This document shows positions 29,207 to 29,819 of a DNA stretch of 29,819 bases, in pieces (positions within the stretch are counted from its first letter, which is position 1; every line of letters starts with the position of its first letter). The stretch is taken from NCBI GenBank assembly GCA_934565615.1, contig CAKTIH010000011.1, forward strand, positions 1 through 29,819, read 5' to 3'. The translations under genes were made by a program, and so were the position numbers. This stretch comes from an uncultured Oscillospiraceae bacterium. GTDB taxonomy: Bacteria; Bacillota; Clostridia; Oscillospirales; Oscillospiraceae. The notes below the pieces were generated by a model. The model was not told the origin of the DNA. It did not search any database and saw nothing but the letters and a program-made list of their open reading frames with translations.

Positions 29207-29819
29207 ATGTATTATCCGTATGATGATGAACATCCGGAGCAGGCAGCCCCGGAAAGCACAACTTCAACCCCACAGGCCGATACGACCGACAGAGTCAACG
29301 GCGAATATCATTACAAAAACGGATATACCCAGAAGATTTATTCCGATGCGCACTATGTCCGCGAGGATGAAAGCACCGTTCCTCCGAAATACTACACTCC
29401 CCCCGAAAAGCCCGTCAAGGAAGCCAAGGAGCCGAAGGCTCAGAGCTCCGGCAGCGGCTGGGTAAAGATAGTATGCGTCGCGCTTATATGCGCACTGCTC
29501 GGCGGCTTCGCCGGCGGCGCGATAATGAGCGGCAAGTACTCCGACAGGATGGATCAGCTTGAAAGCCAGATAGCCGAGCTGAGCAGCGAGGAAAAGCAGC
29601 TTGTCGTTAATACCGGCAGTACCCCCGCAGCAAGCAGCACTGCAGGCAGCACAATGTCCGCATCGAGCATATATGACCTTGCCTGCCAGCAGGTCGTCGG
29701 CATCTCGAGTGAGATCACCTACAGCAACTTCTTCGGCATGACAAGCTCCGCCGCTGTCAGCGGCTCCGGCTTCATCGTCTCCTCCGACGGCTACATCATC
29801 ACGAACTACCACGTGATAC
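29207..29819 (+). CDS. HtrA/DegP-family serine protease, 5' part (cut by the window edge)
   Basis: The first 204 codons of a gene that continues past the right edge. ATG at 29207 has GAAGG eight bases upstream. The N-terminal 85 or so residues are cytoplasmic, acidic and Pro/Tyr-rich (MYYPYDDEHPEQ...). Next come one membrane helix (about 86-107, GWVKIVCVALICALLGGFAGG), a coiled stretch (MDQLESQIAELSSEEKQ) and a Ser/Thr/Ala linker. The protease domain then begins (SSIYDLACQQVVGISSE), with SGSGFIVSSDGYIITNYHV holding the catalytic His. The Asp, Ser and any PDZ domain lie outside the window. Such membrane-bound HtrA proteins degrade misfolded exported proteins. Confidence 0.9.
   Translation, partial: MYYPYDDEHPEQAAPESTTSTPQADTTDRVNGEYHYKNGYTQKIYSDAHYVREDESTVPPKYYTPPEKPVKEAKEPKAQSSGSGWVKIVCVALICALLGGFAGGAIMSGKYSDRMDQLESQIAELSSEEKQLVVNTGSTPAASSTAGSTMSASSIYDLACQQVVGISSEITYSNFFGMTSSAAVSGSGFIVSSDGYIITNYHVI

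Noticed and set aside
29220..29465. Short plus-strand ORF near the right edge
   Set aside because: It is out of frame with the HtrA-like gene, which has the ribosome binding site, membrane helix and protease motif.
1..29819. CRISPR array, transposase or prophage genes
   Set aside because: No regularly spaced direct repeats and no integrase, transposase or phage structural motifs were seen.

Overview
The window looks like chromosomal DNA of a GC-rich (roughly 55-60% by eye) anaerobic Firmicute, most likely a gut-type Clostridia/Oscillospiraceae relative. The grounds are AGGAGG-type ribosome binding sites, sigma-A promoters with TTGACA/TATAAT-like boxes 17 bases apart, a meso-diaminopimelate gene (dapF), a YtrA-type GntR/ABC operon, a clostridial-type acyl-ACP thioesterase and palindromic repeats of the kind common in Oscillospiraceae. 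No rRNA, tRNA, phage, transposase or CRISPR array was seen. The genus assignment is inference.

Layout: 1-2040 holds a possible upstream gene end with terminator, a PNPOx-like flavoprotein gene (minus), and a mntP manganese exporter/VanY-type carboxypeptidase pair. 2124-9735 is one long plus-strand operon with its own promoter: an alkaline-phosphatase-superfamily membrane enzyme, a YidC/Oxa1 domain fused to a CDP-glycerol-transferase-like domain, a small signal-peptide/TM protein, a type I signal peptidase, a LicA-like choline kinase, a LicC-like CTP:phosphocholine cytidylyltransferase and a BCCT transporter. Together they read as import and activation of choline plus transfer of a phosphoalcohol to a surface polymer. 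LicB and LicD are absent, and the fusion protein and phosphatase-fold enzyme are the candidates to replace the transferase. A strong bidirectional terminator ends the operon.

9790-14637 is mostly housekeeping: dapF divergent from a YhfC-type intramembrane protease/lipoprotein pair, an unknown Cys-rich membrane protein, a SpoU/TrmH RNA methyltransferase and an acyl-ACP thioesterase.

14705-24214 is a catabolic island. A minus-strand IclR regulator is separated by a 640-base regulatory region from a plus-strand operon: a three-gene TRAP transporter (dctP, dctQ, dctM), an FdrA-like protein, a 63-residue ORF resembling the missing FdrA C-terminus, a DUF1116 (YlbE/AllG) protein, an atypical acetate-kinase homologue and a DUF2877 (YlbF/AllH) protein. 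In E. coli the FdrA/YlbE/YlbF set is oxamate carbamoyltransferase and works with carbamate kinase. Here an acetate-kinase-fold enzyme with altered active-site residues takes the kinase position, which suggests phosphorolysis of a TRAP-imported acid to an acyl phosphate and then ATP. Three near-identical 16-bp sites (consensus GTTCGTAAATANGAAC) flank the regulator and the operon promoter and are candidate IclR operators.

24266-29819 holds a HAD phosphatase/PNPOx fusion with an intact internal ribosome binding site, a palindrome-rich repeat stretch, a YtrA-type GntR regulator with an ABC ATPase and a permease carrying a large extracytoplasmic domain, a MITE-like palindromic repeat, and the 5' part of an HtrA/DegP serine protease gene that runs off the right edge.
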